NCBI GenBank assembly: GCA_964387205.1
Contig: CAYLVY010000003.1
Span: 1 to 64,000 of the forward strand
Origin: CAIVAT01 sp964387205
GTDB lineage: Bacteria > Bacteroidota > Bacteroidia > Bacteroidales > FEN-979
Length of the DNA: 64,000 bases
Direction: 5' to 3'
The notes beneath the pieces are model-generated. The model worked only from the letters and a program-made list of their open reading frames with translations, searched no databases and was not told where the DNA came from. The stretch's first letter is position 1, and the number at the start of each line of letters is the position of its first letter. Below, piece by piece: positions 15,395 through 24,536 of the stretch. Made by a program: the position numbers and the translations under genes.

Positions 15395-16963
15395 ATGGCC
15401 TTACGATCTGTTTTCGGGAACCGTGATATCCGCGAGCGGAAGAACCTCGCCAACCGCGATTATTACCTGTCGCTGATCGGAAGCCGGAAGGAGGCTGTTT
15501 TTCTGACGGATGCCGCCGGTGATCTTCATTTGTTGAACAAACCGGCACAAGTGCTTTCCGGTTATGCGGAGGAAGAGATCCGTGACCTGCATGTCAGGGA
15601 TGTTTTCATCACCCGCAAAGATGAAGATAATCCGCTGGATGTAAGGCAGTTTCAGGAGTTTCGCTCCCCGATATTCCTGGTGGATGCGCGCAGATACCTG
15701 ATCCCGGTCATCCTTGATTTCAAAGAGATCGAAGGTCAGAAATTCCTGTGCACCTGTACAGAAGCCCCGCCGCAGCAGGAAACCCCGGCGGGTACCAAGC
15801 GAACAGTAGGGGCGCCGGAGGAGAGGTTTCCCGCTTCGGCGGAACCTCCGAAAACGGACCAACCGGCGGTATGGAGCAGCGATTTCGAGCACCGCGTCCG
15901 GAACCTGCTGGGAAGTATCCTGGGCTTCAGCACAGTCCTGTCGAAGGATACTGTCATCACAGGGAACCGTAAACTTTCCGGGGCCATCGATTCCATCATC
16001 CGGAGCGGCACGCAGCTCAGGCAACTCTTCAACCAGGCAGGAGGCGGCAGGGAAGAATATGAGGTCAACAGGACCATTTGTCATCTTCAGCCGGTAATTC
16101 AGAAAGCGGTCATCCTGTCGGATCATCTTTCCCGTCAACATAATATCCCGGTGAAAGTCGATCCGGGAACAGATGTGAAAATATTCAGCGATGAAGGCTT
16201 GCTTCTGGAATTGCTGAAATACCTTACCGGCAAGGCGCTGGTTTATACCCGCAATGATCATGTCAGGATCACTGTCAGCGAGGACAGGCCAAACCGCAAA
16301 GCCATGATCGCCATTGACAACCTGGGACAGGACATCCCCCAGGGGGTAATCAATTATATCAGAAGAGAAAACCAGAAGGAGGAGTACGATCTCACCAATC
16401 CCCTTGTGGCCCGTAATCCGGAGATACTGGAGATGCTGCACACATTGAACCGCATGGATGGAAAAATCGGTTTTACCACCGGCAGCAATATGGGCGAGAC
16501 GGCCCATATTACCCTGCCACTGGCTTCAGATTCGGAAGAGATGGACGATCTGGTCAGTCTGGAGAATGCGGTGAAAAACAAGGGCCTCAGGGTACTGATC
16601 ATTGAAGATGAAAAGTTTTCGGCAGCCATCTTAGAGATGTTTCTCGAAAACATTGCGGACACCATCATAGCCTATTCGGGAAATGAAGCCCTCAACATTA
16701 TCGAACTGCAATATAACCGTGGAACGGTATTCAACGCTGTGATCACCGATATAGGATTACCTCCCCCCTGGGACGGAATGCTGCTGAAACAGGAGATTGG
16801 CCAGCGGTGGCCGGAATATCAGAATATTCCGTTTCTGGTACAGACCGGATATGCCGGAAAAAGTATGGCTGCCCGTATCCGGGATGGCGGATTCACCGCG
16901 CACCTGGTCAAACCGGTGGGCAGGAACGATTTGCTGGTTTTTCTTGATAAATATTGCAGGTAA
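15395..16963 (+). CDS. PAS / degenerate histidine kinase / receiver protein
   Basis: 522 residues, soluble. A PAS-like domain (~22-120, AVFLTDAAGDLHLLN) precedes a Pro-rich linker (~124-157). The HisKA-like helix DFEHRVRNLLGSILGFS has candidate phospho-His 166. The ATPase-like region (~225-375) lacks key residues: the N-box Asn is Lys 280 in YLTGKALVYT, the usual DxGxG is DNLGQDI (~308-314), and the G2 glycines are absent near PLVARNPEIL (~336-345). A C-terminal receiver (~397-520) keeps E404/D405, Asp 452 (VITDIGLP) and Lys 506 (LVKPVG). It is probably unable to bind ATP normally, and may act as a scaffold, phosphatase or phosphate sink with the tail-anchored receiver. Confidence 0.82.
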   Translation: MALRSVFGNRDIRERKNLANRDYYLSLIGSRKEAVFLTDAAGDLHLLNKPAQVLSGYAEEEIRDLHVRDVFITRKDEDNPLDVRQFQEFRSPIFLVDARRYLIPVILDFKEIEGQKFLCTCTEAPPQQETPAGTKRTVGAPEERFPASAEPPKTDQPAVWSSDFEHRVRNLLGSILGFSTVLSKDTVITGNRKLSGAIDSIIRSGTQLRQLFNQAGGGREEYEVNRTICHLQPVIQKAVILSDHLSRQHNIPVKVDPGTDVKIFSDEGLLLELLKYLTGKALVYTRNDHVRITVSEDRPNRKAMIAIDNLGQDIPQGVINYIRRENQKEEYDLTNPLVARNPEILEMLHTLNRMDGKIGFTTGSNMGETAHITLPLASDSEEMDDLVSLENAVKNKGLRVLIIEDEKFSAAILEMFLENIADTIIAYSGNEALNIIELQYNRGTVFNAVITDIGLPPPWDGMLLKQEIGQRWPEYQNIPFLVQTGYAGKSMAARIRDGGFTAHLVKPVGRNDLLVFLDKYCR

Positions 16964-16995
16964 ATTCCATCCGGTGGTGCAATCCTATTGAAAAT

Positions 16996-17005
16996 NNNNN
17001 NNNNN
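16996..17005. other. Assembly gap (10 N)
   Basis: Ten undetermined bases in the intergenic region before the Wza-type gene. The true length is unknown if N=10 is a placeholder. The gap removes the expected -33 region of the promoter at 17006. Confidence 0.98.
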
Positions 17006-17013
17006 TATATTTG
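17006..17013 (+). promoter_or_regulatory. -7 element of the export/biosynthesis operon
   Basis: TATATTTG, a perfect TAnnTTTG match immediately after the N run and 26 bases before the ATG at 17040. The -33 element would fall inside or before the gap. It suggests that the block from the Wza-type gene onward has its own promoter. Confidence 0.55.
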
Positions 17014-17039
17014 TTCCACACTAACCTGAAAACTGACCT

Positions 17040-17849
17040 ATGACAGCCCGTTTCACAACATCCGGCTATCCTTTCAAGCTGCCGCTGATGATCGTGGCCG
17101 TCGCTACGGCACTGCTCTCCTCCTGTATTCCACAGAAGAACCTCCTGCTGATGCAGTATGACAAGCTGATTGACAGCACCTATGCCACCACTTTCATGGG
17201 CAGGACCTTCACCGATTCGGTGTACAGGCTTCAACCCAACGACTATGTATATATCAGCGTGCTGTCGGTCGAAAAACCGATCACGCAGATTGTGGAACCA
17301 CTCGCCGGTGTGAATTATCTCAACAATGAAAACCAGGCGCTGGTCGGATATCATGTGTATGATGACGGGACGATCTATTTTCCCTATATGGGCCCGATCC
17401 ACATCAGCGGTCTGACCATACGGGAAGCGAGGGATACCCTCAGGGCACAGATTTCCAAGCTTGTCGGGCGTTGCCGGGTGGAGATATTTCTGATCAATAA
17501 CACCATCTTTATGCTGGGTGAGTTCAATAAACAGGGAGTATATAACATGACCCGGAACAAATTGGGGATTTACGAAGCCATTACTCTTGCCTCGGGGCTT
17601 ACCGATTATGCGAAACGAAGGGCCATCAAGGTTCTCCGCATCGAGAACGGAGTCAGGAAGATGTATGTGGTGGATGTTAAAAGCGGAGACCAGATCGGCA
17701 GGAACATGTTTTTCGTCTATCCGAATGATGTGATCTATGCCGAACCCATGAAAGCGAAATCGATAGGCATCACGCCGACTTTTTCGCTTGCGGTTCTCTC
17801 CACTATCGTCTCCTTTGCTTTGCTGGTCGCTACTTTATCAAAACAATAG
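17040..17849 (+). CDS. Polysaccharide export lipoprotein (Wza/Poly_export family)
   Basis: A 269-residue outer-membrane lipoprotein. The signal sequence ends in the lipobox LSSC (Cys 29). The poly_export domain spans ~60-150 (YRLQPNDYVYISVLS, DGTIYFPYMGPIHISGLT). A SLBB-like domain follows (~155-240: VEIFLINNTIFMLGEFNKQGVY, YEAITLASGLTDYAKR). A final hydrophobic segment (~247-266) is typical of Bacteroidota members. It forms the periplasm-spanning/outer-membrane exit channel with the Wzc-type protein encoded 3 bases downstream. Confidence 0.92.
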   Translation: MTARFTTSGYPFKLPLMIVAVATALLSSCIPQKNLLLMQYDKLIDSTYATTFMGRTFTDSVYRLQPNDYVYISVLSVEKPITQIVEPLAGVNYLNNENQALVGYHVYDDGTIYFPYMGPIHISGLTIREARDTLRAQISKLVGRCRVEIFLINNTIFMLGEFNKQGVYNMTRNKLGIYEAITLASGLTDYAKRRAIKVLRIENGVRKMYVVDVKSGDQIGRNMFFVYPNDVIYAEPMKAKSIGITPTFSLAVLSTIVSFALLVATLSKQ

Positions 17850-17852
17850 CAC

Positions 17853-20222
17853 GTGGGAAAAGCAAGTTCACACCTGGCCGGGGGGATCGATTTCAGGCGG
17901 ATACTCACCAAGTACCTTAAGAACTGGTATCTTTTCGCGATTGCCATGGGCGCTGCCTACTGGTATGCAACGGTGCAGAACCGGTATGTAGTTCCGGTAT
18001 ACAGCCTGTCCACTTCGGTACTGATCGAAGACAAGAGCAATAAGTCGGTGCTCGACCAGCGCGGCTCTATTTCTGCCGATCCTTTGTTTCTGAACACCAA
18101 ACTGATCGATAACCAGATAGCCCTGCTCAAGTCGTTTGCCCAGATCAGGCTGATTATTGAAAACCTCGATTTCGAGGTCTCCTATTTTGCCAAAGGGAAG
18201 TATATCTGGGAGGAAATTTATAAGCGTTCCCCTTTTGAAGTGAAGACCGACTCAGGTCATGCGCAGATCCGGTCGGCCCGGTTCAACGTTCAGATACTGG
18301 ACGGTGAAAAGTTCAGGATCTGGTCGGAAAAGATCGGAGCCTTCAGCAATCCCCGGACATTGCGGTTCGGCGAACAGGTTGCGGGAAAGGATTATTCTTT
18401 CACCCTCAGGCTGAAAGAGGGGATCAACGCGGCTGATTATGCGGCTCAGGAATATGGCTTTGAGATCAATGACATATCGCAGTTAACCAGCCAGTACCGG
18501 AACAAGACCAACATATCTTCGGAAAAGGGCACTTCGGTGGTGATCATCTCCTCTTCGGGCCCCAACAAGGATAAAGAGAAAGACTACCTGAACGAACTGA
18601 CGCGCATGTTCCTGATCACCAACCTGGAGAAAAAGAACCGGATACTGACCAGTACCATCCGCTTTATCGATAAACAGATCGCCGAGATGGGGACGGAACT
18701 GGATTCTGCGGAATCAAAGTTGGAGGATTTTCGCAAAGACAACAAGTTCATGCAGTTATCAGCCAAGGCAGCCATGTTGTTGAATGAACTCAGGGATCTT
18801 TCCAAAGAGAAATCGAACCTGATCGCCGACCGGAAATATTACGAGTATCTGCTCGATTATCTGAAAACCCACGATTCTTTCGAAGATGTTGTGATGCCAT
18901 CAACGGTCGGTCTTAGTCTGCCCCTCTTTTCCGACCTGGTGCTGAAACTCTCGACCGTATCGCTGGAGCGCGAAGACCTGATCGCCAATTCATCGCGCCA
19001 AAATCCTTACATCCAGGTTCTGGAAGAGCAGATATCGAATATGAAGACCGCGCTTATCGAGAACATGAACAGTATCATCAGTACGACAACCCTGAAGATC
19101 GAAGACCTGGAGGAGAGAATCCTGCAGAAGGAGGCCGATTTCGCGCTCCTGCCGGGGATAGAACGCCAGTACCTCGAGATAGAGCGGAAATACAATGTGT
19201 TCAACAATCTTTATGATTTTCTGTTGCGCAGGAAGTCGGAAGTGGAGATCCAGCGGGCGGGCAACACCTCCGACCATGAGATCGTGGATTTCGCAGGCAG
19301 CACGGGGATCAGCAAGGTGTCGGCCAGCCCTACCACGGCCTATGTCAATGCCATGATCTGGGCGATCCTGATCCCTGCAGTGTTTCTCTTTCTGGTGGTG
19401 ATCCTCAACAACCGGATCATGTCGCGGGACGATATCGAATCGCTGACCGACCTGCCTGTCGTGGGGGCACTGATAAGGAATACCGACAAGCGGGGCGGCA
19501 AGTTGCTGCTCAGCGCGAACTCTTTATTCAATGAGACCCTTCGCATTATCAAGATAAAACTCAACCTCGACCCCCGGAAAGGGGAGCAGGTGGTGTTGGT
19601 CACATCAGCCAGTGCGGAGGATGGGAAAACATTCGTGGCAAAGAACCTTGCTTCGGTTTACGCGATGGCAGGTAAACGCACGCTTTTGCTTGATTTCGAC
19701 CTTCAGCATCCCGGGATCGCGGAACATTTCGGGCTGGATGATAATGCCGGGGTGACCAATTTCCTGATCAATGATATCGGGGTAGAGGACGTGATCCGCA
19801 GGACCTTCACCAAAAACCTTGACCTCCTGACATCGGGGCCCATTCCTCCCAACCCGGATGAACTGATCGAATCGGAGAAGACCCATCAGTTGTTTGCCCA
19901 TTTAAGGCGCCGGTATGAATACATCATCATGGATACACCCCCTATCGGTTTTGTGGGAGATGCCTACCTGCTCGACCGATATTCCGACACTACCCTCTTT
20001 GTGGTGCGGTATAACCATACCACCAAGAAACACTTTGCCGCCGCCCTGTCGGAAGCCACCGAAAACCACATGAAAAAGGTCAATATTGTATTTACCGATG
20101 TGCGACAAAAGATCAGGATCGGCGATGTCGCTACAGTGACGGAAGGCAAAAAAATTGCTGCTCCCCTGCGCGCTGCCATAGCGGTGAGGAGATCCCTGAT
20201 CAACATGATCCGAAAATTCTGA
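17853..20222 (+). CDS. Wzc-type chain-length determinant / BY-kinase without a tyrosine tail
   Basis: 789 residues, GTG start 3 bases after the previous stop. A first membrane segment lies at ~28-42, with the Wzz domain after it. A long periplasmic coiled-coil region includes GNVR-like sequence (~250-480), and a second membrane segment is at ~500-520 (AILIPAVFLFLVVIL). The cytoplasmic ATPase has Walker A SAEDGKTF (~587-594), Walker A' LLLDFDLQHP (~611-620) and Walker B YIIMDTPPIG (~689-698). The C-terminus after ~740 contains no Tyr cluster, unlike classical Wzc, whose tail is autophosphorylated. It probably still acts as polysaccharide co-polymerase with the Wza-type partner. Phosphorylation control may be absent or use other sites. 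Confidence 0.92.
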   Translation: MGKASSHLAGGIDFRRILTKYLKNWYLFAIAMGAAYWYATVQNRYVVPVYSLSTSVLIEDKSNKSVLDQRGSISADPLFLNTKLIDNQIALLKSFAQIRLIIENLDFEVSYFAKGKYIWEEIYKRSPFEVKTDSGHAQIRSARFNVQILDGEKFRIWSEKIGAFSNPRTLRFGEQVAGKDYSFTLRLKEGINAADYAAQEYGFEINDISQLTSQYRNKTNISSEKGTSVVIISSSGPNKDKEKDYLNELTRMFLITNLEKKNRILTSTIRFIDKQIAEMGTELDSAESKLEDFRKDNKFMQLSAKAAMLLNELRDLSKEKSNLIADRKYYEYLLDYLKTHDSFEDVVMPSTVGLSLPLFSDLVLKLSTVSLEREDLIANSSRQNPYIQVLEEQISNMKTALIENMNSIISTTTLKIEDLEERILQKEADFALLPGIERQYLEIERKYNVFNNLYDFLLRRKSEVEIQRAGNTSDHEIVDFAGSTGISKVSASPTTAYVNAMIWAILIPAVFLFLVVILNNRIMSRDDIESLTDLPVVGALIRNTDKRGGKLLLSANSLFNETLRIIKIKLNLDPRKGEQVVLVTSASAEDGKTFVAKNLASVYAMAGKRTLLLDFDLQHPGIAEHFGLDDNAGVTNFLINDIGVEDVIRRTFTKNLDLLTSGPIPPNPDELIESEKTHQLFAHLRRRYEYIIMDTPPIGFVGDAYLLDRYSDTTLFVVRYNHTTKKHFAAALSEATENHMKKVNIVFTDVRQKIRIGDVATVTEGKKIAAPLRAAIAVRRSLINMIRKF

Positions 20223-20254
20223 ATTTATGAACCAAAACCAATAACCCCGCTGCT

Positions 20255-21370
20255 ATGAGTAAAGTTGCCTTAATCACCGGAGTCACAGGTCAGGATGGCG
20301 CCTACCTGTCGGAGTATCTGCTCAAACTGGGCTACATTGTCCATGGAGTGAAGCGCAGGGCATCCCTGTTCAACACCGACCGGATCGATCATCTCTACCA
20401 GGATCCTTTTACAGCCAACAAGAATTTCTATCTCCATTACGGAGATATGACCGATTCCACCAACCTGATCCGGATCGTGCAGGAGACACAGCCCGATGAA
20501 ATATACAACATTGCGGCCATGTCGCATGTACAGGTCAGTTTTGAAACGGCGGAATATACCGCCAATGCCGATGCCATCGGCACGCTGCGGTTGCTGGAGG
20601 CGATCCGTTTACTGAAGATGGGCGGGAAGACAAAATTCTACCAGGCTTCTACCAGTGAGCTTTACGGCAAGGTACAGGAGATTCCCCAGTCAGAAAAAAC
20701 TCCATTTTACCCCCGTTCCCCTTATGCGGTGGCAAAGCTTTACGGATACTGGATCGTGGTCAATTACCGCGAGGCATATGACATCTTTGCCTGCAACGGG
20801 ATCCTGTTCAACCACGAATCGCCCATCCGCGGAGAGACCTTCGTAACGCGCAAGATCACCAGGGCTGTGGCAAAAATCGCCCTGGGTCTCCAGGATACGC
20901 TTTACCTGGGCAATTTATCGGCCAAACGCGACTGGGGCCATGCCAAGGATTATGTCAAGGCGATGTATCTCATTCTGCAGCAGGAAAAGCCTGATGATTA
21001 TGTCATCGCTACCGGGGTGACAACCGAGGTGCGTGATTTTGTCAGGCTTGCCTTTGCCGAGCTGGGCATTGTGGTTGATTTTGAAGGGGAAGGAGTGAAC
21101 GAGACAGGCGTGGTAAGGGAGTGTCAGCATCCCGATTTCCGGCTTCCCAAAGGGAAAGTAGTGGTAAGGGTAGATGCCCGTTATTTCCGGCCCACCGAAG
21201 TGGAACTGCTGATCGGGGATGCCACGAAGGCCCGTCAGCAGCTTGGATGGATCCCGAAGCACGATCTCAACTCGCTGGTGAAGGATATGGTGAAAAACGA
21301 CCTGTTGCTTATGCAGCGGGACAAGTATTTAAAAGAGGGTGGTTTTTCAATAAAGAATTATTATGAATAA
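20255..21370 (+). CDS. gmd: GDP-mannose 4,6-dehydratase
   Basis: A 371-residue short-chain-dehydrogenase-fold enzyme that converts GDP-D-mannose to GDP-4-keto-6-deoxymannose using bound NADP. The nucleotide motif GVTGQDGAYLSEYLL (~9-23), the family segment VKRRASLFNTDRIDHL (~36-51), the catalytic YPRSPYAVAKLYGYW (~150-164, YxxxK) and FNHESPIRGETFVTRK (~185-200) are all present. Length is normal. It forms the GDP-L-fucose module with the overlapping fcl gene and implies 6-deoxyhexose in the glycan. Confidence 0.96.
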   Translation: MSKVALITGVTGQDGAYLSEYLLKLGYIVHGVKRRASLFNTDRIDHLYQDPFTANKNFYLHYGDMTDSTNLIRIVQETQPDEIYNIAAMSHVQVSFETAEYTANADAIGTLRLLEAIRLLKMGGKTKFYQASTSELYGKVQEIPQSEKTPFYPRSPYAVAKLYGYWIVVNYREAYDIFACNGILFNHESPIRGETFVTRKITRAVAKIALGLQDTLYLGNLSAKRDWGHAKDYVKAMYLILQQEKPDDYVIATGVTTEVRDFVRLAFAELGIVVDFEGEGVNETGVVRECQHPDFRLPKGKVVVRVDARYFRPTEVELLIGDATKARQQLGWIPKHDLNSLVKDMVKNDLLLMQRDKYLKEGGFSIKNYYE

Positions 21371-22328
21371 ACGCGACAATGTGTTGATCCTGGGCGCTGC
21401 CGGAATGGTTGGCAGCGCAATCCTGAGGAACCTGCTCAGCCAGGGATTTGAGCATATAATGGGGACCGATTACCGTTCGGTGCAGGCAAAATTTGAAGGG
21501 GTCACCTACCGGCAGGTTGATTTGATGGATCCGGTGGCCACCAAAGCCCTTTACACGGAGGCGGCACCGGATTACGTGTTCGTCGCCGCAGCCAAAGTGG
21601 GAGGGATCGTGGCCAACAACACGTACAGGGCCCAGTTCCTTTATGAAAACCTGCTGATCCAGAACAATGTGATCCACCAGGCTTATCTTTCCGGGGTAAA
21701 AAAGTTGCTTTTTCTGGGAAGCTCCTGTATTTATCCCAAAAATGCGCCGCAGCCCATCCGGGAGGAATACCTGCTCACGGGAACACTGGAATATACCAAC
21801 GAACCTTATGCCATAGCAAAGATCGCAGGGCTGAAGATGTGTGAAAATTATAATCTGCAATACGGTACCAACTTCATAGCGGTGATGCCGACCAATATGT
21901 ATGGCCCCAACGATAACTATGACCTGCAGAACTCCCATGTACTGCCCGCGCTCATCCGGAAATGCCATGAAGCCAAAGTGGCGGGAGCCCCGACGGTTAC
22001 CATCTGGGGTACCGGCTCCCCGATGCGGGAGTTTATGCATGTGGACGACCTGGCCGCCGCCGTGGTTTTCCTGATGAACACATACAACGGAAACCGTTTT
22101 CTCAACATCGGCTGGGGAAAGGACATCTCCATCAAAGACCTCGCTTACCTGATAAAGGAGGTTACCGGATTTAACGGTGAACTGGTATTCGACACCTCCA
22201 AACCCGATGGCACGCCGCGAAAACTGCTCGATGTTTCTCTTTTGACATCGCTCGGTTTCACTCCCTCCATCCCGCTTCGGGAAGGAATTGAACGTACCTA
22301 TGCCGATTTTCTGGCCAAACATGTCTGA
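21363..22328 (+). CDS. fcl: GDP-L-fucose synthase
   Basis: A 321-residue epimerase/reductase that makes GDP-L-fucose from the Gmd product with NADPH. Seen: GAAGMVGSAILRNLL (~12-26), VFVAAAKVGGIVANN (~70-84), LGSSCIYPKNAPQPI (~119-133, Ser and Cys of the active site), YAIAKIAGLK (YxxxK, ~158) and MPTNMYGPNDNYD (~176-188). It overlaps gmd by 8 bases and the Wzm gene by 8 bases, consistent with one operon. Confidence 0.96.
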   Translation: MNKRDNVLILGAAGMVGSAILRNLLSQGFEHIMGTDYRSVQAKFEGVTYRQVDLMDPVATKALYTEAAPDYVFVAAAKVGGIVANNTYRAQFLYENLLIQNNVIHQAYLSGVKKLLFLGSSCIYPKNAPQPIREEYLLTGTLEYTNEPYAIAKIAGLKMCENYNLQYGTNFIAVMPTNMYGPNDNYDLQNSHVLPALIRKCHEAKVAGAPTVTIWGTGSPMREFMHVDDLAAAVVFLMNTYNGNRFLNIGWGKDISIKDLAYLIKEVTGFNGELVFDTSKPDGTPRKLLDVSLLTSLGFTPSIPLREGIERTYADFLAKHV

Positions 22329-23229
22329 TCAAACCTCTATTCCAACCTTTATGAACACGAGTCAAACCGGATCTCCCGCCAACAGACTGCCCGATGAATG
22401 GACGATGATCCTGCGTCCGAGAAGGAGCCTGTTCGATGTCAACCTGAAGGAACTCTGGCAATACCGCGACCTGATCGGAATGTTCGTCAGGCGCGATTTT
22501 GTATCCAAATTCAAACAAACCATCCTGGGGCCGCTCTGGTTCATCATCCAACCATTGCTCACCACCATCATGTTCACCATTATCTTTGGAAACATTGCCG
22601 GCATACCTACCGACGGGATTCCTAAAATTCTCTTCTATATGTCGGGAATCGTTGGCTGGACCTATTTTTCAACCTGTCTGAACGACACCTCCCAAACCTT
22701 TATCAAAAATGCCTCCATATTCGGCAAGGTCTATTTTCCACGGCTTGCCCTCCCGATCTCCGTGGTGATATCCAATCTGGTGAGCTTCATCATTCAGTTT
22801 GTTTTTCTATGCTGTTTTCTGGCCTATTTCATGATCCGCGGAGCCGATGTGGCACCCAACATCCTGATTCTCTGGCTTCCGTTCCTGGTACTGCTGCTCG
22901 CCGGACTTGGGCTGGGATTCGGCATCATCATCTCCTCCCTCACTACCAAATACAGGGATCTGACCCATCTGGTCACCTTCGGTGTGACCCTTTGGATGTA
23001 CGCCACCCCGATCATCTATCCCCTGTCGGAAATTCCGGAAAAATACCGTTTCCTGGTTGTGGCCAACCCCATGACCCCGGTGGTGGAGACCTTCCGCACC
23101 GCCCTGCTTGGGGTCGGAGAGATCAATTACCAGCACCTCCTCTACAGTTTTGCCTTTACCATCGTGTTGCTGGCCATTGGAATCGTGATCTTCAACAAAG
23201 TGGAAAAGACCTTTATGGATACGGTCTGA
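22321..23229 (+). CDS. wzm: ABC-2 type polysaccharide export permease (Wzm family)
   Basis: A 302-residue inner-membrane permease with six hydrophobic segments. An N-terminal amphipathic region DVNLKELWQYRDLIGMFVRRDFVSKFK precedes the Gly-Pro-Leu-Trp (GPLWFIIQPLLTT) motif typical of Wzm/KpsM/TagG. I chose the ATG at 22321 (MSDQTSIPTF), which overlaps the fcl stop by 8 bases. An upstream ATG at 22288 would overlap fcl by 41 bases. With the Wzt gene 50 bases downstream it should export undecaprenyl-linked glycan across the inner membrane. Confidence 0.9.
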   Translation: MSDQTSIPTFMNTSQTGSPANRLPDEWTMILRPRRSLFDVNLKELWQYRDLIGMFVRRDFVSKFKQTILGPLWFIIQPLLTTIMFTIIFGNIAGIPTDGIPKILFYMSGIVGWTYFSTCLNDTSQTFIKNASIFGKVYFPRLALPISVVISNLVSFIIQFVFLCCFLAYFMIRGADVAPNILILWLPFLVLLLAGLGLGFGIIISSLTTKYRDLTHLVTFGVTLWMYATPIIYPLSEIPEKYRFLVVANPMTPVVETFRTALLGVGEINYQHLLYSFAFTIVLLAIGIVIFNKVEKTFMDTV

Positions 23230-23279
23230 GACCGTACGATGATTTGTTCTGAATATAAATCAACTGAAAATATAGTTCC

Positions 23280-24536
23280 ATGTCGAATGTTGTCATCAAA
23301 CTCGAAAATGTTTCCAAGCAGTACCGGCTTGGCAGCGTGGGAACCGGTACCCTTAGCCACGACCTGAACCGGATGGTTGCAAGGATAAGGGGCAAAGAGG
23401 ATCCGACTGCAAAAGTGGGGGTTGCCAACCGCCTTGATACAGTGGATGGACGGTATGTGTGGGCCCTTCGCGACATCAACCTGGAGATCTGCGACGGGGA
23501 GGTGCTGGGAATTGTGGGCAAAAACGGCGCCGGCAAATCAACACTGCTTAAACTGATGTCGCGGGTTACAGCCCCAACCACCGGGAATATCAAAATCAAA
23601 GGGCGAATCGCCAGTTTGCTGGAGGTGGGTACGGGATTCCACCCCGAACTGACAGGCCGGGAGAATATATTTCTGAATGGCGCCATCCTGGGGATGACCA
23701 AACGGGAGATCAGCTCGAAATTTGACGAGATCGTGGAGTTTTCAGGGGTGAAGAAATATGTCGACACACCGGTCAAACGATATTCATCGGGCATGTATGT
23801 AAGGCTTGCATTCGCAGTGGCGGCACACCTGGAGCCTGAAATCCTTATCGTGGATGAAGTGCTTGCAGTGGGTGATGCGGAGTTCCAGAAAAAAGCGATC
23901 GGCAAGATGCAATCGGTTTCCCAGAGCGGCCGGACCGTTCTGTTCGTCAGCCACAACCTAACCGCGGTGGAACAGTTATGTACCAAAGGCATCCTGATCC
24001 AAAGCGGAAACCTGAAAATGGAGGGGAAGGTGCATGACATTACTTCGGCATACAAACAGATGACGGTGGATGAAAATGAACTGCGCCGCAGCGGGTCAAG
24101 AAACTTCGAATTTCTGGAATATCGCCTGACCAATATGGACGGAGCTGTCATTGATGAACTTTTTCTCGGAGATCATTTCAAAGTAGTGGCCACTGCCAGG
24201 GCCAACGATCATATCGACTTTACCGATATGACCCTCGACATCAGGAACGATTCCAACGAATTTATCGGTCATGTCACCAACGCCGACGACGGATTTGAAA
24301 TCAAAAAAAGCAGGAAGGGAGACAATATCACCGTAGAGGTGGTGGTGAAAAACATCTGCTTTGCACCGGCAACATACTATATATCACTCTGGCTTGGTAA
24401 CTCATACGGCACATTTGATTATATCGAGAACTGTATCCGTTTCACCATCAAACAGGGCGATACCTTCATCCTGCGTCCATACCCCTTCGACAAAAGGGCC
24501 AAAACCGTCCTTCAATCATCATGGAGTTTTAAATGA
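23280..24536 (+). CDS. wzt: ABC polysaccharide exporter ATPase with substrate-binding C-domain (Wzt)
   Basis: 418 residues. The nucleotide-binding domain (~1-250) has Walker A GIVGKNGAGKST (~76-87), the signature-region YSSGM (~167-171), Walker B EILIVDEVLAVGD (~184-196) and the H-loop VSHN. The extra C-terminal domain (~265-418) resembles Wzt_C, a beta-sandwich that recognises the glycan's non-reducing end cap in O8/O9a-type systems. Its presence suggests that export waits for a terminal modification. It ends with an ATGA overlap into the first of a run of glycosyltransferases. Confidence 0.92.
   Translation: MSNVVIKLENVSKQYRLGSVGTGTLSHDLNRMVARIRGKEDPTAKVGVANRLDTVDGRYVWALRDINLEICDGEVLGIVGKNGAGKSTLLKLMSRVTAPTTGNIKIKGRIASLLEVGTGFHPELTGRENIFLNGAILGMTKREISSKFDEIVEFSGVKKYVDTPVKRYSSGMYVRLAFAVAAHLEPEILIVDEVLAVGDAEFQKKAIGKMQSVSQSGRTVLFVSHNLTAVEQLCTKGILIQSGNLKMEGKVHDITSAYKQMTVDENELRRSGSRNFEFLEYRLTNMDGAVIDELFLGDHFKVVATARANDHIDFTDMTLDIRNDSNEFIGHVTNADDGFEIKKSRKGDNITVEVVVKNICFAPATYYISLWLGNSYGTFDYIENCIRFTIKQGDTFILRPYPFDKRAKTVLQSSWSFK

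Noticed and set aside
15401..16507. A 368-codon leftward frame inside the PAS/kinase-like gene
   Set aside because: It is entirely antisense to a gene with clear PAS, HisKA-like and receiver segments; the product shows no family motifs.
22288..22320. An earlier start for the Wzm gene
   Set aside because: It would add 11 residues translated from within fcl; the ATG at 22321 gives the 8-base overlap common in this locus. Not excluded experimentally.
21309..22322. A 337-codon leftward frame opposite fcl
   Set aside because: fcl on the other strand has complete catalytic motifs and tight operon spacing; the antisense frame is a codon-bias shadow.
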